A stretch of DNA of 64,000 bases from Circinella umbellata (GCA_025093555.1 JAIWNF010000031.1:434001-498000); one strand, 5' to 3'; positions 10,920-25,850 are shown, numbered from the stretch's first letter. The notes: generated by a model not told the origin, from the sequence alone. Numbers and translations: made by a program.

Positions 10920-12856
10920 GAACCAAAATGAGTAACTCTAATGTTGAAAAATCATTAATCGAAGAGAACGGTATGAAAACTGTTTATTTCTTTTATAATT
11001 AGAAACTATTGAAGCCAATGAAAGAATGGAAAGCAGCTAATATTATGATATTTTTAATTTAGAGCGTGGTGTAGGACAAACGATCCGTGAATAATTGACC
11101 AGTACAGACATCCGTTTATGGTTAACTACCCACGTTGTCGATTTGGTGTTAGAACAATTCGTGGTGCATAATGTTGATTCATCAGTTCGAAAAGTGAAGA
11201 ACGAATACTGCAATTCTTTGAATGATTTCTGGTAATCTAAAAGAGCTACTTTATCACAAAAACAGGCTGCGCAATTACAATTATATAAGGATACCTTGTC
11301 GTCGTTTCTCGATTCAACCTTGGTTATGAAAAAGTTTATAAGTGCAGCGCGCCAGGTATAGTCTAATTTACTTATTGTTGAGTACATTGTGTGGTACGAT
11401 GAATATTTGTACGTAAGATTCAAATGAGCTCTCATTATATTTTTATGTTTTACAGGAATGATTGGATTTGTAGGATGGCGAAGACTTACTGGTTGTTACT
11501 AAAATTCGATCTAAGGGACGTTTGAATGATCGTGTTAATTCTTCCACAATAATGACACCACAAGCAAGTACATCACTATCATCATCACCCTCATCATCAA
11601 CATCCGTACCACCACCACCAAAGAGATTAAAAATGGCTTCAGATGAAATGCTTTCAATGTTGATTAAAGAAGTGTAAATAATCCCTATTTAATTAAAATG
11701 TAGAATATGTAACCTGCCAATGATAATAACATTTACCATATTACCATTTTATCTTTATTAGGGGTAGTGAAACAGTAGTTGATTTGGATAAGATTACCAA
11801 AAAATTCAAAGAACTGCTCTACAAGTACACGAAGAAACTATTGAACCGCCATAAACTTGTCCTTCCTTACGCAGTTACTATCGGTGAACATGACATCTTG
11901 ACTAGTTTGGCTCGTGGAAAAGATCTTGATGATATTGAAAATGTTCGTGATAACCTGTTTTTAATGCCGTAGAACAATGTTACACGTAATATCAAATATA
12001 TCCGTACCGCCTTAAATCAAATGTAAGTAACAATTTGCTATATTCACCACTTAATTTTTATATAATTTAAGAACTCTAATCTCACCATTTTATTGCATTG
12101 GTTAGGGTTACATTATATGAAAACAAGCACTTGACTTTTCCATTACACAAAGAAGCATTCTATCAAGCACATGTGTATGCACAAATGGTGGACGGAATTT
12201 TGTTGCACGACTTCGACTTTAGGATTATCAGGTAAACAGACAATGATATACATTTTTTTGAAAGAGAAAACAACCATCTTATCTGTAAACATATGATTTT
12301 AACGAATGGTTTTGACAAATTATTATATATAGATTTGAGTGATCTTCTACAGTCCAAAAAAAAAAACTAAAGGAAATTAATTACATGGATGAAGATACGA
12401 AATTGATGGGCTTGCGTTGAAATAATTTGTTTGTAGGTACTTCAGTAGCCAAAGCCAAGGCAACCAAAATGCCCATGATAAGGTTGTTCCGCAAGGGCTA
12501 TACCGCACTCAAGACACTTTCAGAGTTTGAAGAGTCAACAGCACTGATGAAAGAAAGAGCAACGACAGCAATGTGAACAATCAATTGGATGATCAAGTAC
12601 TTGCGTACATCATCATTGACGACATGGCCCCACAACAAAGCCTTTAAGATAGAGTTGAAGTTATTGTCCATGCGAATAGTATCAAATGCTTCCTTGGCAG
12701 CTTCAGTACCGGCATTATCCATACTGAAGCCAACATCAGGTTTAATTCCACAACAAACATTATACGATTCATTGTACGTATTGGCGATTAGCGGAATCAT
12801 TGGATGCTTTGGCTAGCGATGTTATACACACCATTACTGTGAAGGTATTACGATAG
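10920..12856 (+). pseudogene. Degenerate multi-exon orphan gene
   Basis: Successive plus-strand segments look like exons of one protein but carry in-frame stops. About 11060-11430 reads ERGVGQTIRE-stop-LTSTDIRLWLTTHVVDLV... and continues to SQKQAAQLQLYKDTLSSF. About 11478-11672 contains SSSPSSSTSVPPPPKRLKM. About 11763-11970 reads VVDLDKITKKFKELLYKYTK... with a stop after LFLMP. About 12107-12231 reads VTLYENKHLTFPLHKEAF. The last piece, 12739-12856, matches the 3' end of the minus-strand remnant at 9449-9558. Intron-like gaps end in TTATTAG or TTAGG. Function unknown. The stops and a foreign minus-strand fragment inside it (12440-12738) indicate a pseudogene. Confidence 0.5.
12440..12800 (-). 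pseudogene. Membrane-protein-like coding fragment inserted in the orphan remnant
   Basis: The minus strand is open at 12498-12800. It encodes a soluble stretch (DNAGTEAAKEAFDTIRMDNN...) then a hydrophobic segment (YLIIQLIVHIAVVALSFISA), stops at 12498, and continues after a frame shift as RNNLIMGILVALALATEVPT. Base composition is richer in G+C than the flanks and third positions look like a real gene. The coding-like part stops at about 12738, exactly where the plus-strand remnant resumes. It looks like an exon copied from a multi-pass membrane protein elsewhere. Family not identified. Confidence 0.4.
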
Positions 12857-13114
12857 AAGTAACTTTATGTTGCAATTTGCGCTTTTAATACATATAATTT
12901 TACATGAAGTTTTATTTTATTGAAAAACTATATATACGTAAACAAAAAAAAAGTATAGCAAATTGCTACACAAAAACACCAATGCAAGGATATTAACTCA
13001 AGCTGGTAACGCAAAGTTACTGGCGCAAGTTTGTTTCCTAGGCAACGCAAAATTCTTTTATGAGTAACGCTGCTTGATGCAAGTAATTTGGAGAAAACCA
13101 GTATATTATGTGTT

Positions 13115-15249
13115 CCCGCAGCTGTTTATATCTATCCAAGTATCGAGTTGGAAAGACGTAGAAAGTGTTGTCTAACAGTACAGTATTCGGAAAGAATGCC
13201 ATATAAAATTTAAAGCCAACATTCGATAGACCAAAAGAATGTACATCTCCTCGATATTATAAACGTATACACTTTATTATTCTGGGACTTGTAGATCATT
13301 CTTAATAGGTATAATCAAAAATAAAAAGTAAAAACCCTTTCATTCCTCAAGACTCGTTCCAAATTTTCAATGATTGTGTCTGATAAGTAGATATATTGAT
13401 GTTATTATAAAACATGTAGGCAACAATACAGTATAATAATATAGTTTTTGCCTATTCAATAAGGATCTGTTTTATAATGAACTTTTTCTTTTTTACCACC
13501 TCATCTAATAATCGAACAAGCAAGTCGTTTGGGCATCTGGTTCTATTCTCTTGGTATTGTTATCACTTTGCTTATACAAGCTGTTCCTTTCTTGCAATCC
13601 AATTTTTTTCTTTTGGTTAATACTCCCTCGCATGCTGATTTTTTTTTCAAAACCTTTCTTTCGTCGACGATTTTTATAACAAAAGTTAGTTTTTTTCTTT
13701 CATCTGCTGTTGTGGTTTTATTTCGTTGGTGGCCAAAGGATGCTATCAGTCAATTTCCTTACTAGTGCTATTACATCCAGTTATTGAACATCCCCACATC
13801 TTTTACCAAAGGCCCCACTCTGTTTTCACTATCTTTTACTTTTTGCACTACTGTTCAGCCAAATTTCACCTGTGCAAAAAGCGGGGTTCAACTATATCTC
13901 CAAACAATCCATTATTTGGAGTAAGTAATAATATATCTTTCCTTCGTGACAGGTGATGATGACCTCTATATGTGAAGTACATAAGTAGATAACTGACTTT
14001 TAGTATTTATTTTTAATATACTGAAATGAGTCCTTTAACTTTGCTTTATTTTTTAATAGATCCTTAACACTCAAAAAGCAAGACCTTTTTATGTTGGTCC
14101 TTTCTGGTTTTATAAACATATTGTTAAATATGTAACTCACAGCCTCATGTGTCGCGGGGTACATCGTCTCCCAGCGAAGGTCTAGGGACAAAGTACTTCT
14201 GTCATGGGGACTGGAATAGCCCTTATGCTAAGGCGTGTGAGTTGATTTCTTATTTTCTCCAGTTATTGGAAAAAAAATATTCAAATATCAGTGGCAAAGA
14301 AAACTGCACGTCTCATCCGGGGGGGGAGTTTATAAATCCTAGAAAAAAACATAACAATACATATGTTGGAACCAATCATTCTAATGTTTCACCCCTCCCC
14401 CCCAAGAGGGTTCGCCATCTCCAAATTTCCTGTTATATAAAAAAAAGATCTTTTTTTTCTCTCCACCTTTTCTGAGTACCTTTCTCTTTACTCCCCCCCC
14501 CAATCTCGTACATAATAATGCTAAAAAGGAAGTACATATTACATGGCCCTAATCCCCCGTCAATATTATAAATGAGCGTCGTACAAAAAAGTAGGTTTGG
14601 TGTGTGTGACACAAAGGAAACTATATCTGAAATCAATTTGGATAAAGTTTACCGATCTCACATTACTTTAGCGTACTTTTTTTTTTAAATTTTTCTTAAA
14701 CCGACTTTTCCTTACCTCCCCGCACTTATCATAACAAATAACAACAACATTCCGATCATTTAAAGTAATAAAGAAAATAACAAATTATTAAATTTATTTG
14801 TTTATAATATATATTATATAATTTTATTTATTTATTTGAAAAAAGACTATGTATAAACATATCCAATATCAATAGGATATGAAGATCAGGGAAAAATAAT
14901 AATAAAGAAAAGGAAAGGAAAAAAAAAAGAGAGAAAAGTGAGTGAGCGAGAGGGTGAATATATATATGTAAGTTATCTATAGATAATTAAGGCTCTACTT
15001 TTCGACTTTTTTTCTTCCTCCTTTCTTTTTAACAAGTGTGTGAATGTGTAAATAATATGCGAAAAAAAAAAGATAAAAGTACATGGAATACAAAAAGGGA
15101 TTTGAACAATATAAAAAAAATATACATGCGTAGTATTATGTGAGGAAAGTTATGAGATGAAATAGATGAAGTATATGTGTGAACATGTAAATAAATGAAG
15201 GGGGGGATGGGTAATAATTATAAATATATAGAAGAGTACATGAGAACTC
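13115..15249. other. Intergenic, AT-rich, no supported gene
   Basis: Small ORFs (for example 13529-13765, 14149-14475) have low-complexity, Phe/Ser/Lys-rich translations with no domain. 14150-14230 is slightly GC-richer but I cannot assign it. Poly-G and poly-C runs occur at 14320 and 14395. The last few hundred bases are the 3' flank of the proline dehydrogenase gene. Confidence 0.5.
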
Positions 15250-17507
15250 TTAAGCTGTTTGTTCAGTTACACCAGCAGATTCGAATTCAGTTGTAGCAGC
15301 AGCGGCAACAACACCGGTGGTAGTTTCGAATTCTTGTGAAGTAGTGGTATTAACAGCAACATTGGCAGCTTCGGTAATAACAGCGGTTGGTTTATTACCA
15401 CTGAGACGTTCCTTAATTTCAGAGTAGATCAATTCACGTTCCTTATTAACACCACCAAGGACAGTGGAATTTTCTTGAGCACGGCGAACAAGATATGGTA
15501 AAACATCTTGAATTAAACCATAAGGCAAATACTTATAAATAGAATAACCATTCTTGCCCAAAGCATAAGAAATTTGGTCTTGCATACCATAAAGTTGACC
15601 AAAGTGAACAACACCCGAACGTGGTAAAACGCCTTGACGTTCCATTTCTTCAATAGTTAAAATGATACTTTCACGGTTATGAGAAGCAACCATAAAAACA
15701 ATAGGAGCAGTAGAACCGGTTAAAGGTTCACCTGTCACTTCTTGATGTTCATGAAGTTTGGAAAGTAAGAATCGTACACCACCATTATATGATGCGTGGG
15801 TATCTTCAATGGTGTCATGAATAGGTGATGGGTAACCCATTTCACTTGCACGCTAATTAAAATAAAAAAAAAATTGGGGGAGAAAATATGTCAGCATTCC
15901 GTTGATATCGTCGCTATTTTTTTTTGTTTTTTTTTTTAGTTTTCGTCGAGTCGTTGAAAAAAAAAATTACCTTGCGCTCCGAGACCATGTAAGCACCCCG
16001 AACAAGCTTGGCAGCAAATGAGAAATTCTCACGATGAGCACGCTCAACATCGATTTTAACCTTCTTCAATGCGGCTTTGGTATACATTTGATCTAAAATA
16101 AATAAATATATAAAAGTTGTAGATGTTGATAAGTAACACAAGATTAAAGATTGAACTTGGGAATGTTGTAGATAGAAAAGAAAATATGATAATAAACTTA
16201 CAAGTATTGTAAACAGTAGGTGCACGTTCTTCTTCACGGCCGTTATATTTGGCTTCCATAGTGATAGCAACATGATCAATAGCTTCTTGGAAGTAAGTTT
16301 GTTCAGCATCAATCATGATACCTGTATTGATTTTCTTTGCTAAAGCACAAATTTCATCAAGACGAGACATCATACGATCATAAGTATCAAGATCTTCTTT
16401 ACTCAAAAGATCACCATGATTATACCAAACATTACGGAAAGAGTTACTAGCATTAAATAACTTGGTATATTCAATAAAGTCAACAGTAGCGTTTTCATTG
16501 GGACCAAATTTGTTAAAAAGCTCATCACGATAAGATTTATCTTGAGCAGTGGTTGTAGGGAACATTTGATCGGTAATCTTGCGAAGTGAAGCAACAGAAA
16601 CTTTACCATCGACTTGATGTTCATGGAAAGCCTTTTCCAAAGTGGCAATAGCATTATTTAATTTCAAAAGAAATTCTGGAGGAGTCAAAGCAGTCACCTT
16701 GGTAGCAATCAATGGAGTCGAGTTCGAGTGTTCTTGAGCGCCTTGAGCGGCTGTTTCAATAGCGACTTTCATCATTTCCATATTGAAATCACATAAACTT
16801 TCTTGACTTGTAGCGTCTTGTTGAGCATCTTCATCAGCTTCGACACTCAAGTCAAGAATGGAATGAATACCAGATCGTAAGAGTTTATCCATGACACGAA
16901 GACACTCTTCTGCAGTTTCACCACCACAAAAGTATTCGAAAAAGGTGTTGCGAACAACCCAATGGGCTACTTTTTCCATACCGACAGTTTCGGCAAAGGA
17001 AATTAAATGGGGAGCAGCATCAACAAGCCATCCAAATGTACATAATTTGTAAATAAAAGATGCAAAGAGCAATTCTTGACTTGATTTGGCTTGTAAGAAA
17101 GAACGATTGTCGGAATCATTCAATTCGGCCAAAACAGAAGCTGGAGAGGCAGTACTAAAGGCTGAAAGAGGATGTTGGACTGCAGAAGCGGCTGAGTGTT
17201 CAGCATGGACAATGTTTTGATCTCGTTGAGTGTTATATAAATACATCATTGAAGCAGTCGTTGTAAGTGCAATGCTGGCTGAAATGGACTTAAAACGGCT
17301 CTTGGTATGTTGTTTGGTATATGTAGTAGTAGTAGAAGAGTTGGTAACATAGGAGCGAGTAAGAGGACGGAAAGTGGTATTAGGTCGGTTATAAAATACA
17401 GATCGTGAAAGAATAGATGAGGCTACAGAAGTAGATTGTTGGGTTGGAAACCAACGAGCGTAGCAATGCAAAGTAGGGGTAGCGCGGGGAATAGCACGGT
17501 GAAGCAT
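15250..17507 (-). CDS. Proline dehydrogenase, mitochondrial, with EF-hand-like insert
   Basis: Three exons: 17507-16202, 16092-15971, 15852-15250; 2,031 nt, 676 aa. The N-terminus is rich in Arg/Ser/Thr with a later hydrophobic segment (residues ~75-92), fitting mitochondrial import and membrane anchoring. The FAD-linked enzyme oxidises proline to pyrroline-5-carboxylate. Diagnostic motifs: [10 protein letters not shown] and NTYQMYTKAA across exons 1-2; KLVRGAYM in exon 2; HNRESI and the substrate-binding [10 protein letters not shown] in exon 3. Residues ~290-345 ([12 protein letters not shown] ... [13 protein letters not shown]) resemble a pair of degenerate EF-hands inserted in the barrel, as in some eukaryotic PRODHs. 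At 676 aa it is longer than yeast Put1; the extra length is this insert plus an Ala/Thr-rich C-terminal tail. All splice sites are GT-AG. Confidence 0.94.
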
Positions 17508-19208
17508 TAAATTGATATAATGTTATAAATAAAGACTAAAGAATAGAATTGCTATGTAGAAGAAGAGAGAAAGAAAAAAAAAGAAAAGAGTCAAGTAAAG
17601 AAAAATAAGAGTGTCTTTATACTTTTTTTTTTTTTTTTTTTTTACCCCCCCAAACAAAAGTTATCCCGCGGTTACGGTATATTTTTCTTGTGCGTGATGG
17701 TCAACCTTTCGGGCGATGAACAGTAAACCTTATAAACCCTGTTATTCTTTTCGGGATCTTTTTTTTTTATTCCTCTCGCATCTCAAACTCACGCACATAA
17801 TTAAAAAAAAAAACAAGAGCGGATTTTTTGTTATAAGAACTTGGCCGATGAAAGAGTGTTATGTTAAATCAATTCCGAAAAGAATTTCCTTATTTGTTAC
17901 GCAACCAATCAGAAATAAGATTAACGTGGCAAACACGCGATTAGGTTCAGCTGTTTTTTTTATAAACGCTGTCAAAGAGGGTTTTCACTATAGTAACGTT
18001 ACACACGCCAACGAAGATTTCGCGTTTTTATGTATCACATATCTGTATAAAATAAACCTTAACGAATTTAAAGATAACGGAAAATCCGTTTTACACACAC
18101 TTTTTTTCTTTTAGCTTTTACTAATGAGAACTTATTCAATTAAAACTACTCTTTTGCTTTATGAGAGTTAACAGTAATAATAAAAAAAAAAGGAGAATCA
18201 AATGAGAAATTCTCCAACTATTTGATTATAATGAGCACGGCTCTTTTTTTGTTTTTTTTTTGTTTCTCATAATACCTTTTTTTTTTCACCCCACGCAAAG
18301 TATGCAAAGTTAGTAAGACGATAATGATTGGTTAGGTCTTAAGCCAAAGCAGGAAAAAGAATTCCCGTTTGCTAGCTTCCGATACTTTTCGTTGTTTGCG
18401 CCCTGGGACCGTTCACCCAATTTAGGGGAACAGCACCAATCATTGGCAAAGTTCCACACCTTTTTCACTTCTCCTCACTCCCCCCTCTCTGCATTATATA
18501 TACACATAATCAAAACCTATCACCCCGCAAAAGTAAATTTCCTTGATACTTTTTAACCGAAAAAAAAAAAAAGAAACGACTACAACATTGGGGGCTTTGG
18601 TTAGAAAAGAAAAAGTGTCTATCTTTGTATAACGTACGTAGCAACATGTTAGAGTCACGTTTTCAATTTTATTAACATTTGCTTATCTTTTGTTTACTAG
18701 GTTAATTGTGTAAACTATTTTTTTTTTTTTGTATGTTTGTTTCTTCGTAAAACAAAAGCCGAAAAGAAACATTTATAACCCTAAATTCCAAAAAGTATTA
18801 TTGCGGGGCAAAGGAAAACGAACTCGTTTCCCCCCCTCCCCCCTTATTTCAATTTTTCACGTCACAAAAAATAATAATAACCATTTCATCATCATCATTA
18901 TCATGGGTGGGGGAGAGGGAAATTTTAATATATGATTTCTTTCGGGGTTACTACTAATAGTAAAGAAACAATCGCATGGGGTAATAATGATAAATAATAA
19001 TAATAACACAGTGATGAGTTGTTGTTTCTGATTCGCATGATTATTTAATAAAGAAACCAATAATTTATGCTTAAAAATAATAAGCACGTAAAAACAAAAA
19101 TACGCGCGTATATTGTAAATCGTTCTTTTTTACAAGATAAGAAAAAAAAAATATAGGGCGTTTGTAATACAGTCTGTGATTTCCATGTACAACGATATAT
19201 TAAGCTAT
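17508..19208. other. Intergenic; PRODH promoter side, no supported gene
   Basis: 17600-17645 is a long T run followed by C residues just upstream of PRODH. The 132-codon ORF at 17716-18114 lacks a domain and has homopolymer-driven composition, so I do not accept it. The rest is poly-A/T with short C/G runs (18480, 18830). Confidence 0.5.
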
Positions 19209-21361
19209 TTAGTAGATAGGAAAGCTTGTGTCGATATCAGTTGCCCATTTATATAGTCCGCCAGTGATATCTTGAACATTCATGATACCATATTTCTGTA
19301 ACATTTGTACTGCCAACTGTGAATCATTTCCTAATCGGCATACTACATAAACTGATAATGTAAAAAGAATGTGAATTTCATTTTGGTCTTATTTGTTGTT
19401 GATAGATAAAACAAAAACAAAAACTTGCTTACCATTTTCTGCCTTTTGCTTTTCTATCTGTTCTCTTAATCCCGGTAATTGTGATTCCAATTTATCCAAA
19501 GGAATGCTTATGCTATTAGGTAAACTGCAGATTTTAAATTGTACAGGACTTCTTACATCTAATAATAAGTGGCTTTCTTTATTTTCTACCACTTTCTTAT
19601 ATTGCTACATAATATTTTACTTCTTGTTTAGAAAAAAGACATGTGTTTTTCTTTCATAAAAATCACTACTTACTTGAACATTAATGCGTTCTTCTGGTTT
19701 TAGTACAAAAAGTGATGCCTCCTAAATTATTTGTTGATATCATGTTTTTTTAGGTTTCTCCTCTTTTAGTATCTAATTTTTTTACTTCCTTTTTCACTTT
19801 CAGCAATAATATGATAACAACAATAATAACCATTGTAATATATTGGCTTTTTTTTCTTTTGTTCATTACATCATAAACACTTTCAGATATTACAAGTCAT
19901 CATAATCGTCATTATTATTATTACTATTATTTACCTTGTCTGTAGCTCCACTTCCACAAAATTCTACATAATCGATCAGTTCGGTAATAGTAGGATTTTC
20001 TCCACATACTAAACAATTTTCTTTTTTTCCACGTAATCTAATAGATCGAAACATGGGTGAATAGCATCCATTGAATATAAGGAAGCTATGTGAACTTTGA
20101 TTTTCTAAATAATAATAAATAAGGGTGGTGAACAAAGAGGGTGATGATAATGTTACTAGATCTATAATGTTTCAACATTTGCTTCTTACCAGTTAATCCA
20201 GCAACAATTTTAATGGCTTCTAATGCTTGTAATATACCAATCACACCGGGAACTACATTATTTTACACAAAGAAAAGAATATGAATGGATAAATATCATG
20301 TGCTTGATATTATAGAAACGTCCAGAAACGGTAAATTGATCGGCAGTAATAATGAATAACTTACTGACACCAAGTACGCCGCCATCAGAACAATTGGTCA
20401 CAGTTTCTGGTGGTGGTGGCACTGGATGAATACATCTGTAACAAGGGCCACCATTATGGTTATATACCGTTAACTAATAATAATAATAATAACAGAAAGT
20501 TTAATATATGTGCATCTCCATCCATATTAAACAATTTCGTTTGTTTATTTATATTTTCTATTTTTATTTACCTGACCATCCATTCGTAGTGCGCTACCTG
20601 AAACTAATGGTTTGCCAGCCAAAACACATGCGTCATTAAGTAAATAACGAGTGGCCACGTTATCTGTTGCATCCAATACTACATCATATCTTTTTATTAT
20701 TATTTTGTTTAGTAAAATAAAGTCATTACATTTTCTATAAATTTTTTACCTTTTCTAAATCATAATTGAAATATTACTACTTACTGTTTAATAAGAGAAA
20801 GGGCATTTGAACTATCCAATAAGATAGGATAAGGTGTCACATGACATTGTGGATGAATTCTAATAAACAAAAAAAAAATGTTAAGTTATATCCCACTTCC
20901 ATCATGTTTTTGTTACATTAAAACAAAATAGAAACAACATACTCATGAACTGCCAACATAGCAGAAACAGCTTTATTCATGCCTTGTGTTCTTTCTTTGT
21001 GTATCACTTGACGATGTAAATTGGATATATCTACATCATCATGATCTACAATACCAAGTTTACCAATACCACCTGCTCCTAAATAAAGTATAGCAGGTGC
21101 ACCTAACCCTCCAGCACCAACAACTAATATTGAACTATTTCTTAACTTGAGTTGTCCTTCCGGTCCGAATTCCGGTAAGATCAATTGTCTACCGAACCGA
21201 CGAATTTCTTCATTATTTAATTGATCCTGTTTCTCAAGCAATTGATCACTTTTTTTTTGTTGTTCTTCTTCTAATTTAGCTTCTAATTCAGCAACACGTT
21301 GACGTAATTGTTTTAATTCCTCTTCCATGTTTGGTTTTTTCGTTGTTCCGTTTACGATCAA
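19209..21361 (-). CDS. UBA4: UBA4/MOCS3: Urm1-activating adenylyltransferase and sulfurtransferase
   Basis: Nine exons (21361-20943, 20859-20785, 20689-20572, 20473-20365, 20252-20190, 20104-19935, 19721-19674, 19614-19433, 19351-19209) joined at GT-AG sites. The N-terminal coiled coil ([20 protein letters not shown]) precedes an E1-like domain: [12 protein letters not shown], the nucleotide-binding [13 protein letters not shown]-x-D-x-SNLHRQ and the DATDN loop. Zinc-binding CYRC and CLVC pairs are present. The C-terminal rhodanese domain has [11 protein letters not shown] and an active-site loop CRLGNDS. In this family the E1 part adenylates the Urm1/MOCS2A C-terminus and the rhodanese part supplies persulfide for tRNA thiolation and, where present, molybdenum cofactor synthesis. 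The MOCS3-type loop (CRxGNDS) suggests both roles; this is inference. Confidence 0.94.
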
Positions 21362-21612
21362 TACAGAAAAAATAATATAAAAAAAAAGTTACAAAACTGG
21401 TTGCGGAGACTGAATTATGTTAAAATAGCATTTTTAAACTTTTTTTTTTTGTGAGCTGTAAAGTAATTCCGGTTCCTTTTTTTTTTTTTATTACATTATA
21501 TTTGACAGGTTTTTTGGTTTGACATGAGCATCAGGTAATAGAATATACATATCAACAAATTAATTTTTCTTTGGTCATCATTATAAAATAACAAACTATG
21601 AATGGGTGACTT
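21362..21612. promoter_or_regulatory. Divergent UBA4 / TXNDC9 intergenic region
   Basis: The two start codons face away from each other across about 250 bp holding several T runs. A shared promoter region is implied, but no specific element can be named. Confidence 0.45.
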
Positions 21613-22677
21613 ATGTTTTGTTATTATAATGGCATACGTAGTAATAAAGATTTATCCGACATTGAGGACGATGATGCATTATTTGAAGAACTTGAAAGAG
21701 AAGAAGACACAGAAATTGCGCATATGAGAGAACGACGCATCAGAGAAATTCAACAAGAGTAAGTTTTTCATTGTTTAAATATATTTATATTATACTTAAT
21801 AAATAAACATAAATCTAAAAAAAAAGATGGCGTAACTAATTGACCTGTTTTGTCGTAAATAAAGATTTGAGAGACGACAATCTATGCAAGAAAATGATCA
21901 TGGTCAATTCACAGAGATTACCAATGAAAAAGAATTCATGAATATTACAACAAAAGAAAAATATGTTGTAGGACACTTTTTTCATGAAGATTTTCGACGA
22001 TGTAAAATTATGGATACCCACTTGCAGGTAAATAAAACAGAATTGGATCGAATGGAAAAGAGGGGGGGGGAGAGATGACAGTAGAAAAATACAAGTCATG
22101 GATCAACATAATTATATATATGAAAAAAACAAAAAAGTAAATGGTGTTTATATATATATATATATATATTGCTATTAGAAATTGTGCGAGAAACATTATC
22201 AAACAAGATTCATCAAAATCAATGTGTCAAATTGCCCATTTTTGGTAGAGAAATTGGCGGTGCGTGTATTACCATGTGTCATGGCATGGGTAAATGGATA
22301 TGCACAAACAAAGTAAGTAGGAACAACTTTATTTCTTTTCTTCAGAAGAAAAAAAATATATATATTTGGATACAGTTTAGATAATAACTCATTTTTTCTC
22401 TCTCTTTAGGATTGTTGGTTTTGATGATTTGGGAGGAACAGATGGTTTTTCAACTGCAGTATTAGAATTGAAATTGACAAATGCAGGTAAAATAATATTG
22501 GACCCTTTTTTTTTTTCTTATATGATTATATCAATTATGAAATGTTTTTATTAAAAAAACTTTAATACGATTTCATTTTATATAGGTGTATTGAAAAAGA
22601 AAGAAGAAAATACCCCACAAGTGAAAGGATCTATATTTCAAAGTCATACCAATGAAAGTGATGATGATTATGATTAA
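21613..22677 (+). CDS. TXNDC9/phosducin-like protein (thioredoxin fold)
   Basis: Five exons: 21613-21758, 21865-22027, 22179-22312, 22410-22486, 22586-22677; 612 nt, 203 aa. An acidic and helical N-terminus (DIEDDDALFEELEREED, RERRIREIQQE) leads into the conserved VVGHFFHEDFRRCKIMDTHL, then FIKINVSNCPFLVEKLAVRVLPC and IVGFDDLGGTDGF. This is the Plp1/TXNDC9 pattern, a thioredoxin fold without the CxxC redox pair. Relatives are co-chaperones for CCT-dependent folding of tubulin and actin. The tail is acidic (ESDDDYD). The ATG at 21613 is the most upstream in-frame start; a short 5' exon is possible. It is transcribed divergently from UBA4 with only about 250 bp between the starts. Confidence 0.9.
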
Positions 22678-23352
22678 TTTCACTAATAATGAAGAAAATA
22701 GATATTATCAAATTGTGTATAAAAACAAATAAAACAAAATGAATTATATCCCAACCTTATGTTTCTCTCTCTCTCTCTCTCTCTCTCTTTCTCAAAAAAA
22801 CTAAAACTATCATTTATATTTGATGTATTTAATATACGAAAAAAGTTTAGTTTATCAAAAATAGAAAAAAACTGAAAGTGAAATAGGTAGAAAAGTGGCT
22901 GCTATGGAAACCCATATCAATTTGTAACTGAGTAGTGTGAAATTGGATATCTGAAAGGACCGTTGCTATAGCACCATAATAAGTAATACATTACTTGTGA
23001 TTCAAAGATATTAGAAAAGAATTTTTTGGCAGTTTATAATTTATCTATTGAAGATTCTATAAACTAGGTGTCTTTTATAATAAATGTTTTGAAATAGGGC
23101 GATCTCATCCAGCATCTCGAATTATTCTCATATGTAGTATATATACTTTTTGTACCTGATCGCATATGTTTTTTCATAATCAGCGGATTTCCAAATAGAT
23201 CGTTCATGCGCTGACAAATACAAAGGTCGTATGTCAGCAAAAAAAGAGAAGCGTTTCACACGAAACACCATTTTTTTTTTTTTTTTTTTTGCTGTTTCTC
23301 TTTTTTCTATTTTTTTTTTAAAACTGTTTACCTTTATATTTTTATATATACA
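22678..23352. other. Intergenic, with (CT)n run
   Basis: (TC)n lies at about 22764-22788 in the TXNDC9 3' flank. A poly-T tract at 23270-23290 lies just upstream of the next gene. Nothing else is seen. Confidence 0.5.
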
Positions 23353-25314
<1,962 letters not shown>

Positions 25315-25850
25315 AGATATCAAATGCAAAATAATATAAGATTTATATAAATAATCAAATAGACCACGTTTTCAAAACTAATTAATGAAATACCATTTTC
25401 ATATCCAACTCAAAAAATAAAAAACAGAAATACCTAAAAAGTAAAAAGTAATGATATATTCAGATCCAGCTGTTCCCTGCATGATTGTATTATTAATCGT
25501 CCTTAATTCTCACATTCCCGGGCCATAATCTTTCACAATTTAGTTTTTCTGTGTATTTCTATAACAAAAGTACTAGTGTATATATCTTTTTTACACATGC
25601 ATAAGATTCAAATTATTTTTTGTAAACTCTATGCACTACCACATGAGTTGCTAATAGACTCTGCATATATCATCAAATGATCACCCAAAAAATATCAAAA
25701 ATTGCGCCTTATCACCACTACATATGTTACGCGCGGCAAGTTCTTTTTGTACGCTTACTGTATATGCGTTTTTGTGTCTTACTATAGCACATTTATTCTT
25801 TTCTTTTTTTAATATACCGCCTTTATATACATTATCATTATTAGCACATT
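25315..25850. promoter_or_regulatory. Intergenic upstream of the transporter gene
   Basis: 536 bp, AT-rich, with no RNA gene or repeat of note. It presumably carries the terminator of the Nudix gene and the promoter of the transporter. Confidence 0.35.

Noticed and set aside
13529..13956. Overlapping hydrophobic ORFs
   Set aside because: Phe/Leu-rich translations of T-rich DNA with no conserved motif.
17716..18114. 132-codon plus-strand ORF
   Set aside because: Homopolymer-driven composition, no domain, no splice or promoter context; treated as chance.
19393..19659. Plus-strand ORF opposite the UBA4 rhodanese exon
   Set aside because: Shadow of a confidently spliced minus-strand exon.
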